Positions 1 to 6,977 of a DNA stretch of 13,665 nucleotides are shown here, piece by piece. Positions within the stretch are counted from its first letter, which is position 1. Each line of letters begins with the position of its first letter. Below the pieces are notes generated by a model. It was not told the DNA's origin and did not search any database. It saw only the letters and a list, made by a program, of their open reading frames with translations. The position numbers and the translations under genes are program-made. Origin of the DNA: Microcaldota archaeon (GTDB lineage: Archaea > Micrarchaeota > Micrarchaeia > Micrarchaeales > CABMGC01); NCBI GenBank assembly GCA_021805625.1, contig JAJZEU010000130.1:1-13665 (forward strand), in the 5' to 3' direction.

Positions 1-211
1 ATATTTGCGCAAACACTGTGTCAGGATTAGGCGTGAGTGAAGTTGCGTCTATACTTCTATGTTGTACTGCAGAAGCCATCATTGCGGTTGCAACATCAAT
101 ACTGCTATACTCGCAGAATTCACTTGTGTAGATGCACTTTGCTATATCTTCCACAACTCGTTTAAGAAGCGTGGGAATTTTATACTTTTGATTCTCTATT
201 CTACTGTTCAT
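1..211 (-). CDS. Transposase, N-terminal part (runs off left edge)
   Basis: The minus strand is open from position 307 to the left edge; the first ATG is at 211, giving about 70 visible residues. They read like the N-terminal region of archaeal IS4/ISH3-type DDE transposases: a basic helical start (residues 'KIPTLLKRVVEDIAK'), then 'SIDVATAMMASAVQHRSID' and 'NPDTVFAQI', matching the usual family pattern of an alanine-rich helix with a 'S-I-D/E' turn followed by 'P-x-x-D-T-V' (family pattern from memory). The catalytic DDE domain would lie outside the window. A TATA-like element (minus AATATAAA near 260-268) and a hairpin (236-257) lie just upstream and may be close to the end of the insertion sequence. 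A competing plus-strand frame is less protein-like. I am fairly confident it is a transposase and less sure of the exact family or start codon. Confidence 0.68.
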   Translation of the reverse strand, partial: MNSRIENQKYKIPTLLKRVVEDIAKCIYTSEFCEYSSIDVATAMMASAVQHRSIDATSLTPNPDTVFAQI

Positions 212-235
212 TTTGTCGCCAAAAACAGAATGGAT

Positions 236-257
236 GTCAGGGTGTAAAATCCCTGAC
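236..257. repeat. Perfect 7-bp inverted repeat upstream of transposase
   Basis: GTCAGGG (236-242) and CCCTGAC (251-257) are exact reverse complements separated by 8 nt. The hairpin sits about 25 bp upstream of the transposase ATG, where an insertion-sequence end or a 5'-UTR structure would be expected. There is no T-run after it on either strand, so I do not call it a terminator. Confidence 0.55.
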
Positions 258-312
258 GCTTTATATTGAATAGCGGAATAATCAGTTATTTCGATGGTCT
301 TTCGGGACTACT

Positions 313-531
313 GTGTACAAGGTTTCAGCCGGCATTGCCTTTGCTTTTGGCGGATTTTTAGGCACTATTGCTTTTGAAAATGCTCTATCCAATAATGTAG
401 GCAATCAAACTTCTGCACCATTCATCGGAGCAGTAGCAGCCTTTAGCATTTTCTATGGGATGTACAGTCTTCTCCGCGGCTTCGAATACGGCAAGAAGCT
501 CGAAGCGCTGATGGAGCAAAAAAGGAGCTAA
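313..531 (+). CDS. Small two-helix membrane protein, unknown function
   Basis: A 72-residue protein starts with GTG at 313; the frame is open upstream to a TAG at 271-273 and holds no ATG, so GTG is the only reasonable start. Two hydrophobic segments (about residues 4-22 and 36-54) are separated by a short polar loop containing 'NNVGNQTSAP'. A charged C-terminal tail (about residues 58-72) would lie in the cytoplasm with the N-terminus by the positive-inside rule, so a hairpin topology is likely. No Shine-Dalgarno sequence is visible. I do not recognise a family. Its neighbours are a transposase going the other way and a tRNA gene, which say nothing about its job. Composition and two clean helices argue that it is real, but it could be a chance frame. 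Confidence 0.5.
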   Translation: MYKVSAGIAFAFGGFLGTIAFENALSNNVGNQTSAPFIGAVAAFSIFYGMYSLLRGFEYGKKLEALMEQKRS

Positions 532-605
532 TAGACGCCCGCAAAGCGAAAAGCCGACACAGATAATTTTGTACGAATTCCGCCAGGACTTCACTTCAGC
601 AAAGC

Positions 606-612
606 ATTTATA
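606..612 (+). promoter_or_regulatory. TATA box of the tRNA-Glu gene
   Basis: ATTTATA preceded by a purine-rich element (AAAGC) resembles an archaeal BRE/TATA promoter. Its centre is 29 bp upstream of the first tRNA base at 638, the spacing expected for an archaeal promoter. Confidence 0.65.
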
Positions 613-637
613 GGTTCAGCGGGCTATTTATCTCGCT

Positions 638-712
638 GCTCTGGTCGTCTAGTCCGGTCAAGGACGCAGGCCTCTCAAGTCTGCAACCCGAGTTCAAATC
701 TCGGCCAGAGCA
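638..712 (+). tRNA. tRNA-Glu, anticodon CTC
   Basis: A complete cloverleaf can be folded by hand. The acceptor stem pairs GCTCTGG (638-644) with CCAGAGC (705-711), with discriminator base A712. The D arm pairs GTCT (647-650) with GGAC (662-665). The anticodon stem pairs CAGGC (667-671) with GTCTG (679-683), with loop CTCTCAA and anticodon CTC at 674-676, which reads GAG. A 4-nt variable loop follows, then the T arm CCGAG/CTCGG around TTCAAAT. The short variable loop excludes Leu and Ser. There is no intron, and the 3' CCA is not encoded (TTTCTTG follows), as is common in archaea. It ends 33 bp from the oppositely oriented dnaJ stop. Confidence 0.95.
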
Positions 713-744
713 TTTCTTGTTGCCCTGGTCTCTAAAATGCGCGG

Positions 745-1887
745 CTATCTTCCAAACCAGTTCCTGTCTTTATGCTCGCTGCCTGAATCCAGATCCCTGA
801 ATTTCTTCATGAGTTCCTCTTCCTCTTTGCTGAGGTTCTTTGGAAGCGAAACATTTACTGTGATTATCTCGTCGCCCTGCCTGCTGCCTCTAAACGATTT
901 GAGGCCTTCTCCGCCAAGAATAACCTTCGTGCCAGGTTGCGTTCCCTGATGCACTTCTATGCTCGTAGTTCCGTGCAGTGTCGGCGCATCGATCTTGCCT
1001 CCTAGGGACGCAACATAGAAGGGGATGCTGACTTCAGCGTAGATGTCGTTGCCCTCCCTTCTGAAAAGCTTGTGTTTCTGCACGTGCACCTCTATGAAAA
1101 GATCACCAGGTGCCCCCCTGCTGTAGTCCCCCATCCCCTTGAGCCTTAGCCTCATGCCATCCTCTACTCCTGCAGGTATCTTTACAGATACCTTATCCTC
1201 TCCAACGACGCCTCCCTTGCCATGGCACTGCCTGCATTGCTTCTCGTATACCTTGCCTGTCCCCCCGCACTTGTCGCATGTGGTTGTGGTCTGCATCCTG
1301 CCAAACATGGAGTTCCTTACAATCGTCATGTAGCCACTGCCATTGCAGTGATCGCATTTGATTATCCTTGATCCAGGTTCTGCTCCTATGCCGCTGCATC
1401 TGTCACACTTCTTGACGTGCCTGAGCATTATCCCCTTCTCAGCGCCTCCAGCCACGTCCTCCAATGACACGTCCATCCTGTAGAGTATGCTCTGCCCTTC
1501 GTCTATGCCGCGGTTCCTCGTTCCGAAGCCCTGGGAGAAGAGCCTGTCGAAGATGTCGTTGCTGCTTGAGAAGTTGCTGAAGTTTCCGAAGCCCACGTTT
1601 ATGCCAAGGTCCCTGAAGATGTCCTCGAAGTTGAAGCCGCGGAATATATCCTCTGCGTTGTACCTTTGCCCGAACTGCTCCGGGCCATAAGCGTCATACT
1701 GCCTCCTCTTCTCCGGGTTGCTCAGTACGGCATAAGCCTCATTTATGGCTTTGAATTTCTCCTCAGCATTCTCCGTCTTGTTCACATCCGGGTGATACTT
1801 CAACGCAAGGTCCCTATAGGCCCTCTTTATGTCGTCAAGACTGGCAGTTTTTGGTACTCCCAAGAGCGAGTAGTAATCTTCAGCCAT
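745..1887 (-). CDS. dnaJ: Chaperone protein DnaJ (Hsp40)
   Basis: A full-length type I DnaJ of 380 residues. The J domain covers residues 3-70 with the HPD motif at 32-34 that stimulates DnaK ATP hydrolysis. A Gly/Phe-rich region follows (about 75-125). Four zinc-binding CxxCxGxG repeats begin at C161, C178, C204 and C218, then the C-terminal substrate-binding domain. The ATG at 1887 lies 7 nt after the dnaK stop codon, with no clear Shine-Dalgarno sequence, so translation is probably coupled to dnaK. It is the last gene of the regulator-grpE-dnaK-dnaJ operon and converges on the tRNA-Glu gene. Length and all motifs are normal, with no sign of damage. Confidence 0.97.
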   Translation of the reverse strand: MAEDYYSLLGVPKTASLDDIKRAYRDLALKYHPDVNKTENAEEKFKAINEAYAVLSNPEKRRQYDAYGPEQFGQRYNAEDIFRGFNFEDIFRDLGINVGFGNFSNFSSSNDIFDRLFSQGFGTRNRGIDEGQSILYRMDVSLEDVAGGAEKGIMLRHVKKCDRCSGIGAEPGSRIIKCDHCNGSGYMTIVRNSMFGRMQTTTTCDKCGGTGKVYEKQCRQCHGKGGVVGEDKVSVKIPAGVEDGMRLRLKGMGDYSRGAPGDLFIEVHVQKHKLFRREGNDIYAEVSIPFYVASLGGKIDAPTLHGTTSIEVHQGTQPGTKVILGGEGLKSFRGSRQGDEIITVNVSLPKNLSKEEEELMKKFRDLDSGSEHKDRNWFGR

Positions 1888-1894
1888 CGTAGCA

Positions 1895-3775
1895 CTACTT
1901 CTTTACTGTGAAATCGGCATCGGTTGCATTCGCGTCTCCGCCACCAGGTCCTTCAGATCCTGTTCCTCCCTCCTCTGGACCCTGGCCCGGACCAGCGCCG
2001 CCTCCCCCTCCTCCCTGGCCCTGCTGGGAGCTGCTGTACATATCGGCCCCCATCTTCTGCATCACTTCCTTCAGCCTTTCGAACTTTTCCTTTGTTTCTT
2101 CATTATCCTCCTTCTTTATGGCTTCTTTGAGCTCCTCTATCCCCTTTTCCACCGCTTCCTTGTCTTCTTGCTTTATCCTGTCCTTGTTCTCTTTCAGCAT
2201 CTTCTCCGCAGTATAGATATAGCCCTCTGCCTCGTTCTTCAGCTGCACTTGCTCCAGGATCTTTTTGTCCTGCTCGGAGTATTCCCCCGCTTCTTTCATC
2301 TTCTTTTCTATGTCTTCCTTGCTCATCTTGTGCGGCGCTATGACCTGCATGCTCTGCTCTTTGCCAGTTGCCTTGTCCTTTGCCGTTACATGAAGAATTC
2401 CGTTCGCATCAATGTCGAAGCTTACCTCTATCTGAGGGATGCCTCTCTGTGCCGGCGGTATGCCTGTGAGCATGAAGCTGCCAAGTTCTATATTGTCCTT
2501 TGCCATAGCCCTCTCTCCCTGCAGTATGTGGATATCGACACCCGTCTGGCCGTCCTCCGCAGTGCTGAAGATCTGCGTCTTCTTTATCGGTATGGTGGTG
2601 TTCCTGTCGATGAGCTTTGTCATGACCCCTCCGAGCGTTTCTATGCCGAACGACAACGGAGTGACGTCCAGCAGCACTATATCCTTGACTTCTCCTGTCA
2701 GCACCCCAGCCTGTATTGCTGCGCCGAAAGCCACAGCTTCCATAGGGTCAACTCCGCGCTCTATCTTCTTGCCAAGAAGCTGCTCCACGTACCTCTGCAC
2801 TATCGGCATTCTTGTAGGGCCTCCTACCAATATGACCTTCTCTATGTCCTTCGGCTCTAGCTTCGCGTCCTTCATAGCTTGCATTACCGGCTTGGTTGTC
2901 TTTTCCACTATCGGCAGCACTATATCCTCGAGCTTCGCCCTTGTTATTGTATAAGTGAAGTGCACCGGGGACTTGTTCTGATCCATCGTAAGGAACGGCA
3001 GGTTGATCTCCGTCTGCAGTGCTGTGGAGAGCTCTATCTTCGCCTTCTCTGCAGCTTCCCTCACTCTCTGCATGGCCTGCTTGTCGTTCTTTATATCTGC
3101 GCCGCTCACCTTCTTTATCTCCCCGAGCAGGAATTCGACCATCGCATTGTCCATGTCAGTGCCTCCCAGTTGCGTGTCTCCGCTCGTCGACTTCACCTCA
3201 AAGACTCCTTTGCCGAATTCCATGATAGTGACATCAAGGGTGCCTCCGCCGAAGTCGTATACAAGTATTTTCATCTCCTTGTTGAGCTTGTCTAACCCGT
3301 AGGCAAGGCATGCGGCTGTCGGCTCATTGACCAGCCTTACTACCTCAAGTCCTGCAATCTCTCCAGCATCCTTCGTCGCTTGGCGCTGGTTGTCATTGAA
3401 GTAAGCTGGCACTGTTATAACAGCCTGCTTGACCTCTTCACCAAGGAATGCGTCCGAATCCCTCTTTATCTTCTGTAGAAGTATTGCTGAGAGCTCCTGC
3501 GGGGTGTAGTCTTTGCCCAGTATCTTATACTTGTAATCAGTGCCCATCTTCCTCTTGAAGGCAGTGACAGTGCCTTCCGGGTTTGCGACAGCCTGTCTTC
3601 TTGCAGGCTCTCCTATAAGCCTCTGGTCATCTTTGGTGAAGGCCACGTAGCTCGGGAAAGCCTTGCCGTAAAGCGTTATCCCTTCCATGCTGGGAACGAT
3701 GACAGGTCTTCCTCCTTCAAGCACCGCAGCAGCGCTGTTGCTGGTCCCTAGGTCTATTCCTAATATTTTGCTCAT
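1895..3775 (-). CDS. dnaK: Chaperone protein DnaK (Hsp70)
   Basis: An ATP-dependent folding chaperone of 626 residues from the ATG at 3775. The ATPase domain carries phosphate motif DLGTSNS (8-14), [11 protein letters not shown] (174-184) and LVGGPTRMP (316-324). The interdomain linker VLLDVTPLS is near 367-375, followed by the substrate-binding domain, the helical lid and a Gly-rich tail ending DADFTVKK. The N-terminal lobe (after 'GEPARRQAV') lacks the ~25-residue insertion of Gram-negative DnaK, as in archaea and Gram-positive bacteria. The frame is open 72 nt further upstream, but that stretch overlaps grpE and is a lysine/arginine tract. The ATG at 3775 has GGTGA (3781-3785) five bases ahead, a good archaeal ribosome-binding site, and begins the conserved sequence. 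It starts 1 nt after the grpE stop. Confidence 0.97.
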   Translation of the reverse strand: MSKILGIDLGTSNSAAAVLEGGRPVIVPSMEGITLYGKAFPSYVAFTKDDQRLIGEPARRQAVANPEGTVTAFKRKMGTDYKYKILGKDYTPQELSAILLQKIKRDSDAFLGEEVKQAVITVPAYFNDNQRQATKDAGEIAGLEVVRLVNEPTAACLAYGLDKLNKEMKILVYDFGGGTLDVTIMEFGKGVFEVKSTSGDTQLGGTDMDNAMVEFLLGEIKKVSGADIKNDKQAMQRVREAAEKAKIELSTALQTEINLPFLTMDQNKSPVHFTYTITRAKLEDIVLPIVEKTTKPVMQAMKDAKLEPKDIEKVILVGGPTRMPIVQRYVEQLLGKKIERGVDPMEAVAFGAAIQAGVLTGEVKDIVLLDVTPLSFGIETLGGVMTKLIDRNTTIPIKKTQIFSTAEDGQTGVDIHILQGERAMAKDNIELGSFMLTGIPPAQRGIPQIEVSFDIDANGILHVTAKDKATGKEQSMQVIAPHKMSKEDIEKKMKEAGEYSEQDKKILEQVQLKNEAEGYIYTAEKMLKENKDRIKQEDKEAVEKGIEELKEAIKKEDNEETKEKFERLKEVMQKMGADMYSSSQQGQGGGGGGAGPGQGPEEGGTGSEGPGGGDANATDADFTVKK

Positions 3776-3776
3776 T

Positions 3777-4343
3777 TCATTCACCACTCTTTTCCTCTTT
3801 TCCTTCTTTTTCCTCCTTTTCCTCTTTTGAAGCCTGCTTGGCCACAATGACCGAAGCGGGCCTTATCAGTATGCCGTTGAATTCGTAGCCCTTCCTCACC
3901 ACTTCTAGTATGGTGCCCTCTTTTTCCTTGCTCTCTCTTGTAAGGACTATTTCATGTTTGTAGGGATCGTACCTTCCGTTTGTCTCTATGACCGAAAGCC
4001 CTTCAGAATCAAGAATATCAAGGATATTCGAGTATATAAGTTCCAGGCCTTTCCTCGTCTTGTCGCCGCCGTCTATCGCATCGATTGCCAGCTCAAACTC
4101 GTCAAGCGTTGACGCAAGCTTCCTTACGAGTTCTGCCTTCCCAACGAGTCTTGCCTGCTCCGCATCCTTTGCCGTACGTTTCTTGTAGTTGTCGAACTCA
4201 GCCGCAAGCCTAAGGAGTCTGTCCTTGAGCTCTGCTACCTCGTCAACAGGCTGCGAAGGCTCTTCACTGCCAGCCTTGCTACCGCCGCTGCCTTTTGGCT
4301 CTTCTTCCTTTTTCTCCTTTTCCTCTTTCTTCTCCTCTGACAT
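3777..4343 (-). CDS. grpE: Nucleotide exchange factor GrpE
   Basis: GrpE (188 residues) releases ADP from DnaK. The N-terminal 30 residues are a Lys/Glu-rich disordered tail. A long helix follows (about 34-90, including '[19 protein letters not shown]'-type heptads for dimerisation), then the compact beta domain with the family signature '[11 protein letters not shown]' (124-134) and '[19 protein letters not shown]' (143-161). The tail after residue 170 is again Lys/Glu-rich. The ATG at 4343 lies inside the 3' end of the regulator gene, an overlap of 65 bp, and the stop is 1 nt before the dnaK ATG, so the genes are tightly coupled. No strong ribosome-binding site precedes it. Confidence 0.95.
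   Translation of the reverse strand: MSEEKKEEKEKKEEEPKGSGGSKAGSEEPSQPVDEVAELKDRLLRLAAEFDNYKKRTAKDAEQARLVGKAELVRKLASTLDEFELAIDAIDGGDKTRKGLELIYSNILDILDSEGLSVIETNGRYDPYKHEIVLTRESKEKEGTILEVVRKGYEFNGILIRPASVIVAKQASKEEKEEKEGKEEKSGE
3781..3785 (-). promoter_or_regulatory. Ribosome-binding site that fixes the dnaK start
   Basis: GGTGA on the minus strand, complementary to the 3' end of archaeal 16S rRNA, lies five bases before the ATG at 3775. It sits within the last codons of grpE and selects this ATG over the longer open frame beginning at 3847. Confidence 0.7.
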
Positions 4344-4737
4344 AAAGATCGCTCATTATGCTGTCAAGCTTGTCCGCGAATTCGAGCATGTGCTGGAACT
4401 CCCTGAGCATGTCGTCCTGCAGTTCCTCTATCGTTCCCTTCATGTTCATCGCCCTGAGGTAGTACTTCCTCTTCTTCCTCACCACAAGGCCTGAATCTAT
4501 GAACTTGTTGAGGTGGTAGATGACTGTGCTCCTGGGCAGTTCAAGTTCGGAATCAAGCTCCTTGCTCGTAACTCCTGCATCGGAAAAACTGCCGTCTATT
4601 ATCTCTCTTAGCATTCTTGGCTCTACGTCCGTGTCTTCAAGGTCCAGGGATCTGCAGAACCACGACACAAGCTCGTCCGCGGTTTCCTTGCTCGGCCTGC
4701 CAACCTGCCTTACCACTACCTTCTCCTGGCTGGGCAT
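4279..4737 (-). CDS. Winged-helix transcriptional regulator of the chaperone operon
   Basis: A 152-residue protein from the ATG at 4737. A TTG at 4755 would add six residues but lies inside the predicted operator/TATA region; a TATA box centred 26 bp upstream of the ATG suggests a leaderless transcript beginning at or near it. Residues about 55-96 form an ArsR-like winged helix: 'VTSKELDSELELPRSTVIYH' (recognition helix), then 'LNKFIDSGLVVRKKRKYYLR' (wing). A helical segment (100-130) may serve dimerisation, and the tail is strongly basic ('RRAKRQRR'). It is first in the operon with grpE, dnaK and dnaJ, so it is probably the local heat-shock regulator, analogous in role to Phr of Pyrococcus; orthology is not claimed. 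A 24-bp near-palindrome over its own promoter suggests autoregulation. Confidence 0.85.
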   Translation of the reverse strand: MPSQEKVVVRQVGRPSKETADELVSWFCRSLDLEDTDVEPRMLREIIDGSFSDAGVTSKELDSELELPRSTVIYHLNKFIDSGLVVRKKRKYYLRAMNMKGTIEELQDDMLREFQHMLEFADKLDSIMSDLYVRGEERGKGEKGRRAKRQRR

Positions 4738-4751
4738 GATATATATTATGT

Positions 4752-4775
4752 GCAAATATATTTAAATATGTTTGC
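4752..4775. promoter_or_regulatory. Near-palindromic operator over the TATA box of the chaperone operon
   Basis: The 24 bp form an inverted repeat with one mismatched pair: the half-sites are GCAAATATATTT and AAATATGTTTGC around the central TTTAAA. The AT-rich core is also the only good TATA box at archaeal distance (centre about 26 bp) from the regulator ATG at 4737. A dimeric winged-helix protein bound here would block TBP/TFB. The symmetry and position are seen directly; the binding partner is inferred. Confidence 0.7.
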
Positions 4776-4786
4776 TTCTTTTCAAG

Positions 4787-4791
4787 AAAAA
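4787..4791 (-). terminator. Possible oligo-T terminator after the 202-residue gene
   Basis: On the minus strand a T5 tract lies about 40 nt downstream of the stop at 4832, within a weak 6-bp hairpin (arms 4780-4785 and 4793-4798). It would separate the upstream gene from the chaperone operon. Weak by itself. Confidence 0.3.
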
Positions 4792-4831
4792 GTTGAAAGA
4801 TTTATACTTTATCTTGCAAGTTCAGTTCCAT

Positions 4832-5440
4832 TTAACGTCCTCTCCTTGGCCCTGCGGGCTTAATTATCTGGTCAGGCCGCACCATTCCCTGCAATAGTTT
4901 CTTAGCCTCGAGGGTAGCCAATATATTCTCGACTATCTCCCTTGCCGCATCCATATTGTGTTCCGTCTTCTTAAGTATCTGTACACGTAGCATCGCCGGC
5001 GTTGGCGAGGGCATCGGCGACGTCAAGCCTATGACTGTGGGAATCATTTTTGTGTCAATATCGAAGTGCACCTTCCGATCAAAACCGAGGCCATACCGCT
5101 TTTCTATATCATCGATGTCCGTGACCTCAATGTACCTTAGCGGTCCGTCCTCCTCTTCAACAAGCCTCTCGAATTCTTTGATAAGGCTTGCGTAAACTCT
5201 GCTGAGCCTTTCGGCCTTTTCCTTGTTTCTCTTCCCGCTTTCGTTTTCAGCCTTCCCCACAGGCACGGACAAGCCGCGCCTGTAGGCCTCCTCGATGACC
5301 TTCCCCATACTGCCAATGGCATGCACCACGCGGTCACTGTAGCGCCTTCCCATAACCTTGTCCATCTCTCTCTCAAGCCCGAGTATGTTCATTACGTCCG
5401 CTGCCTTGCTCTTATCTGCTTCCTTCGTCGAGATTGCCAT
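4832..5440 (-). CDS. Conserved-looking protein of unknown function (202 residues)
   Basis: I do not recognise this protein. It has no signal peptide or membrane segment. The N-terminal half (1-95) is helical and charged, with 'REMDKVMGRRYSDRVVHAIG' and a lysine/glutamate-rich stretch likely to form helices. The second half contains 'DIDDIEKRYGLGFDRKVHFD', then 'TKMIPTVIGLTSPMPSPTPA', a Pro/Ser-rich loop, and an amphipathic helix (about 157-182). The C-terminus is basic ('KPAGPRRGR'). The ATG at 5440 has a TATA box (AGTATTTATACT, 5460-5471) 25 bp upstream, so the mRNA is probably leaderless. It stands alone between the helicase and the chaperone operon, all on the minus strand. Its GC content matches the core genes, which argues against recent acquisition. 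Confidence 0.8.
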   Translation of the reverse strand: MAISTKEADKSKAADVMNILGLEREMDKVMGRRYSDRVVHAIGSMGKVIEEAYRRGLSVPVGKAENESGKRNKEKAERLSRVYASLIKEFERLVEEEDGPLRYIEVTDIDDIEKRYGLGFDRKVHFDIDTKMIPTVIGLTSPMPSPTPAMLRVQILKKTEHNMDAAREIVENILATLEAKKLLQGMVRPDQIIKPAGPRRGR

Positions 5441-5459
5441 GATTCATAGGCTCATCAGC

Positions 5460-5471
5460 AGTATAAATACT
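5460..5471 (-). promoter_or_regulatory. TATA box of the 202-residue gene
   Basis: AGTATTTATACT on the minus strand is itself a near-palindrome, with its TATA core centred 25 bp upstream of the ATG at 5440. This is the spacing of a leaderless archaeal promoter. Confidence 0.6.
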
Positions 5472-5528
5472 TTATTGCGTAATTTGTCAATCGCCAGTGC
5501 TTTAAAAAGCTATCTGCCGTCGGGCATC

Positions 5529-5535
5529 AAAAAAA
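5529..5535 (-). terminator. Oligo-T terminator downstream of the helicase gene
   Basis: Seven T residues on the minus strand (followed by GATG and preceded by TCTTC) lie about 75 nt after the helicase stop at 5612. Archaeal RNA polymerase terminates at such T-tracts without needing a hairpin. Confidence 0.5.
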
Positions 5536-5611
5536 GAAGATTTATAAGATGCGGCCTGCCGTCACCCAACCCGGTTTTGAATTGTGTCCTTCTCCTGCAC
5601 GATGCATTCAG

Positions 5612-6802
5612 TCAGCCATGGCGCCGCATGTGCCCGTTGCGGAAGCCCCCATAACTGCGCTTCGCCATAACTTGTATGTGTTCGTATTCTTTCGTATCAA
5701 GGAATATCTTCTCAATCCTTATGTTGGCGTCAATCTCTATGTCCTCTATCGTGCCTATCTGCTCCTTTGAGACTATAGTGAACGCCCTGCCATCCTTACC
5801 CATCCTAGCAGACCTGCCAACGCGGTGCACGTACACGTACGGATCGTCAGGCACGTCGAAGTTTATGATATCCGTTATGCCATTTATATCCAGGCCTCTC
5901 GATGCGATATTCGTCGCTATCAGGAGCTGCGCATTTTGCTTGAATCTGTGCAGTGCACGCTCCCTAGTAGCTTGCGTAAGTCCACCATGCATGAGAATCG
6001 CATCAAACTTCTGCCTGACCAGGAAGTCATGGATCAGGTCTGTCTCACGCTGTGTCCTGGCAAATATGATGGCCTTCTTGGGCTTGTAGGTGTTGATGTA
6101 AGACAGGAGCATGTGGAACTTCATTATGCCGTGCGCTATGCTGAACATGTGCCTTATCGTGCCCACAGTTATGTCCTCCTCCTCTCCAACCGATATGTAT
6201 TTCGCGCCGTTCATATATTTCTTCGCCACGTCCAATACCCTCCTGGGCATGGTCGCAGAGCAGAGCATCGTCTGCTTCGCATTGGGTGTGCTCGCGAGTA
6301 TGTATTCTACATCATCTATGAAGCCCATATCGAGCATTATGTCCGCTTCGTCGATTACCATGAAGCGAACCGCACCGAAGCTGAGCGCGCCCCTGTCCAT
6401 GAGATCCATTATCCTTCCCGGCGTGCCGACAACGATGTCTGCACCATTGTCGAGTTTCTCGATCTGCGCATTGATTGAAGCTCCGCCGTATACAGTCACG
6501 ACGTTCAGCGAGCGACCCGCAAGCTTCATAGCCGTCTCCGCTGTCTGCAGCGCAAGCTCCCTAGTGGGCGCAAGTATCAGTACGCGGGACTCGCCCGCTC
6601 TTGCACCGGAGCCAAGCATCTGCATTATCGGCACAAGGAAGGCCAGCGTCTTGCCTGTACCTGTCTTGGCCCTGACTATGACGTCCGCGCCACTCAGCAT
6701 GAGTGGTATGGCCTCTCTTTGCACGTCTGTGGGTTCCGTTATGTTAAGCCGCTTGAGTGCGGCAGCTATCTCTGGCTTTACACTGAGTTCTTCGAAATTC
6801 AA
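5612..6802 (-). CDS. DEAD-box ATP-dependent RNA helicase
   Basis: A 396-residue helicase core. Motifs in order: Q motif (F3 and 'EPTDVQ' at 23-28), motif I AKTGTGKT (45-52), Ia APTREL (78-83), Ib TPGR (127-130), II DEAD (151-154), III SAT (182-184), IV IIFARTQ (245-251), V ATNIASRGLDI (296-306), VI HRVGRSAR (326-333). The tail after residue 375 is short and basic/glycine-rich. It should unwind or remodel RNA in ribosome assembly or decay, especially at low temperature; the substrate is unknown. The start is TTG at 6802: the frame is open about 75 nt further upstream but has no ATG, and the sequence from TTG begins exactly as the family does. GGTGT a few bases upstream may serve as ribosome-binding site. 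Confidence 0.93.
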   Translation of the reverse strand: MNFEELSVKPEIAAALKRLNITEPTDVQREAIPLMLSGADVIVRAKTGTGKTLAFLVPIMQMLGSGARAGESRVLILAPTRELALQTAETAMKLAGRSLNVVTVYGGASINAQIEKLDNGADIVVGTPGRIMDLMDRGALSFGAVRFMVIDEADIMLDMGFIDDVEYILASTPNAKQTMLCSATMPRRVLDVAKKYMNGAKYISVGEEEDITVGTIRHMFSIAHGIMKFHMLLSYINTYKPKKAIIFARTQRETDLIHDFLVRQKFDAILMHGGLTQATRERALHRFKQNAQLLIATNIASRGLDINGITDIINFDVPDDPYVYVHRVGRSARMGKDGRAFTIVSKEQIGTIEDIEIDANIRIEKIFLDTKEYEHIQVMAKRSYGGFRNGHMRRHG

Positions 6803-6871
6803 ATCAACACCGTATGCAAGGATTAGGCTGTAACTTAATCTTGCTGTTCCATAATCTTCTCTCCGAATAGG

Positions 6872-6879
6872 TATATAAT
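6872..6879 (-). promoter_or_regulatory. Probable TATA box of the helicase gene
   Basis: ATTATATA on the minus strand. Transcription starting about 25 bp downstream (near 6850) would leave a leader of roughly 48 nt before the TTG at 6802, unlike the leaderless neighbours. Confidence 0.45.
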
Positions 6880-6887
6880 CCTATCTG

Positions 6888-6903
6888 CGATAGCGGCGTT
6901 GCT
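6888..6903 (+). repeat. Direct repeat, left copy, flanking the methyltransferase gene
   Basis: CGATAGCGGCGTTGCT matches 7697-7712 at 15 of 16 positions in the same orientation. A second shared word, TATGAACAGA, follows each copy (6958-6967 and 7734-7743). The repeats bracket the AT-rich methyltransferase gene. Confidence 0.6.
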
Positions 6904-6910
6904 CAGAAAT

Positions 6911-6938
6911 CTGCTCACAAATCTTAATTCCTGAGCAG
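6911..6938. repeat. Inverted repeat downstream of the methyltransferase gene
   Basis: CTGCTCA (6911-6917) and TGAGCAG (6932-6938) are exact reverse complements around a 14-nt loop; GCTCAG (6901-6906) can pair alternatively with CTGAGC (6931-6936). On the minus strand it follows the methyltransferase stop at 6978, but no T-tract accompanies it, so a role in termination is only possible. Confidence 0.4.
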
Positions 6939-6977
6939 GCATGATAATTTATTTATTTATGAACAGACGCCAAACTC

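Noticed and set aside
3..131. Plus-strand frame from the left edge with a hydrophobic stretch
   Set aside because: It overlaps the minus-strand transposase frame, which has far better protein-like sequence and family resemblance. A 62-codon plus frame at 59-247 fails for the same reason.
638..712. tRNA-Glu gene as attachment site for the recombinase remnant
   Set aside because: No partial copy of the tRNA 3' end is seen elsewhere in the window, and the repeat near the recombinase does not resemble it.
2168..2860. 230-codon plus-strand frame opposite dnaK (and similar long frames opposite the helicase, e.g. 5825-6478)
   Set aside because: Composition follows from the codon pattern of the real genes on the other strand (many Leu, His, Tyr and Arg; no domain), so they are shadows.
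3776..3847. N-terminal extension of DnaK by 24 residues
   Set aside because: It is a Lys/Arg tract that merely reads the grpE 3' end in another frame. The ATG at 3775 has a good GGTGA site and begins the conserved Hsp70 sequence.
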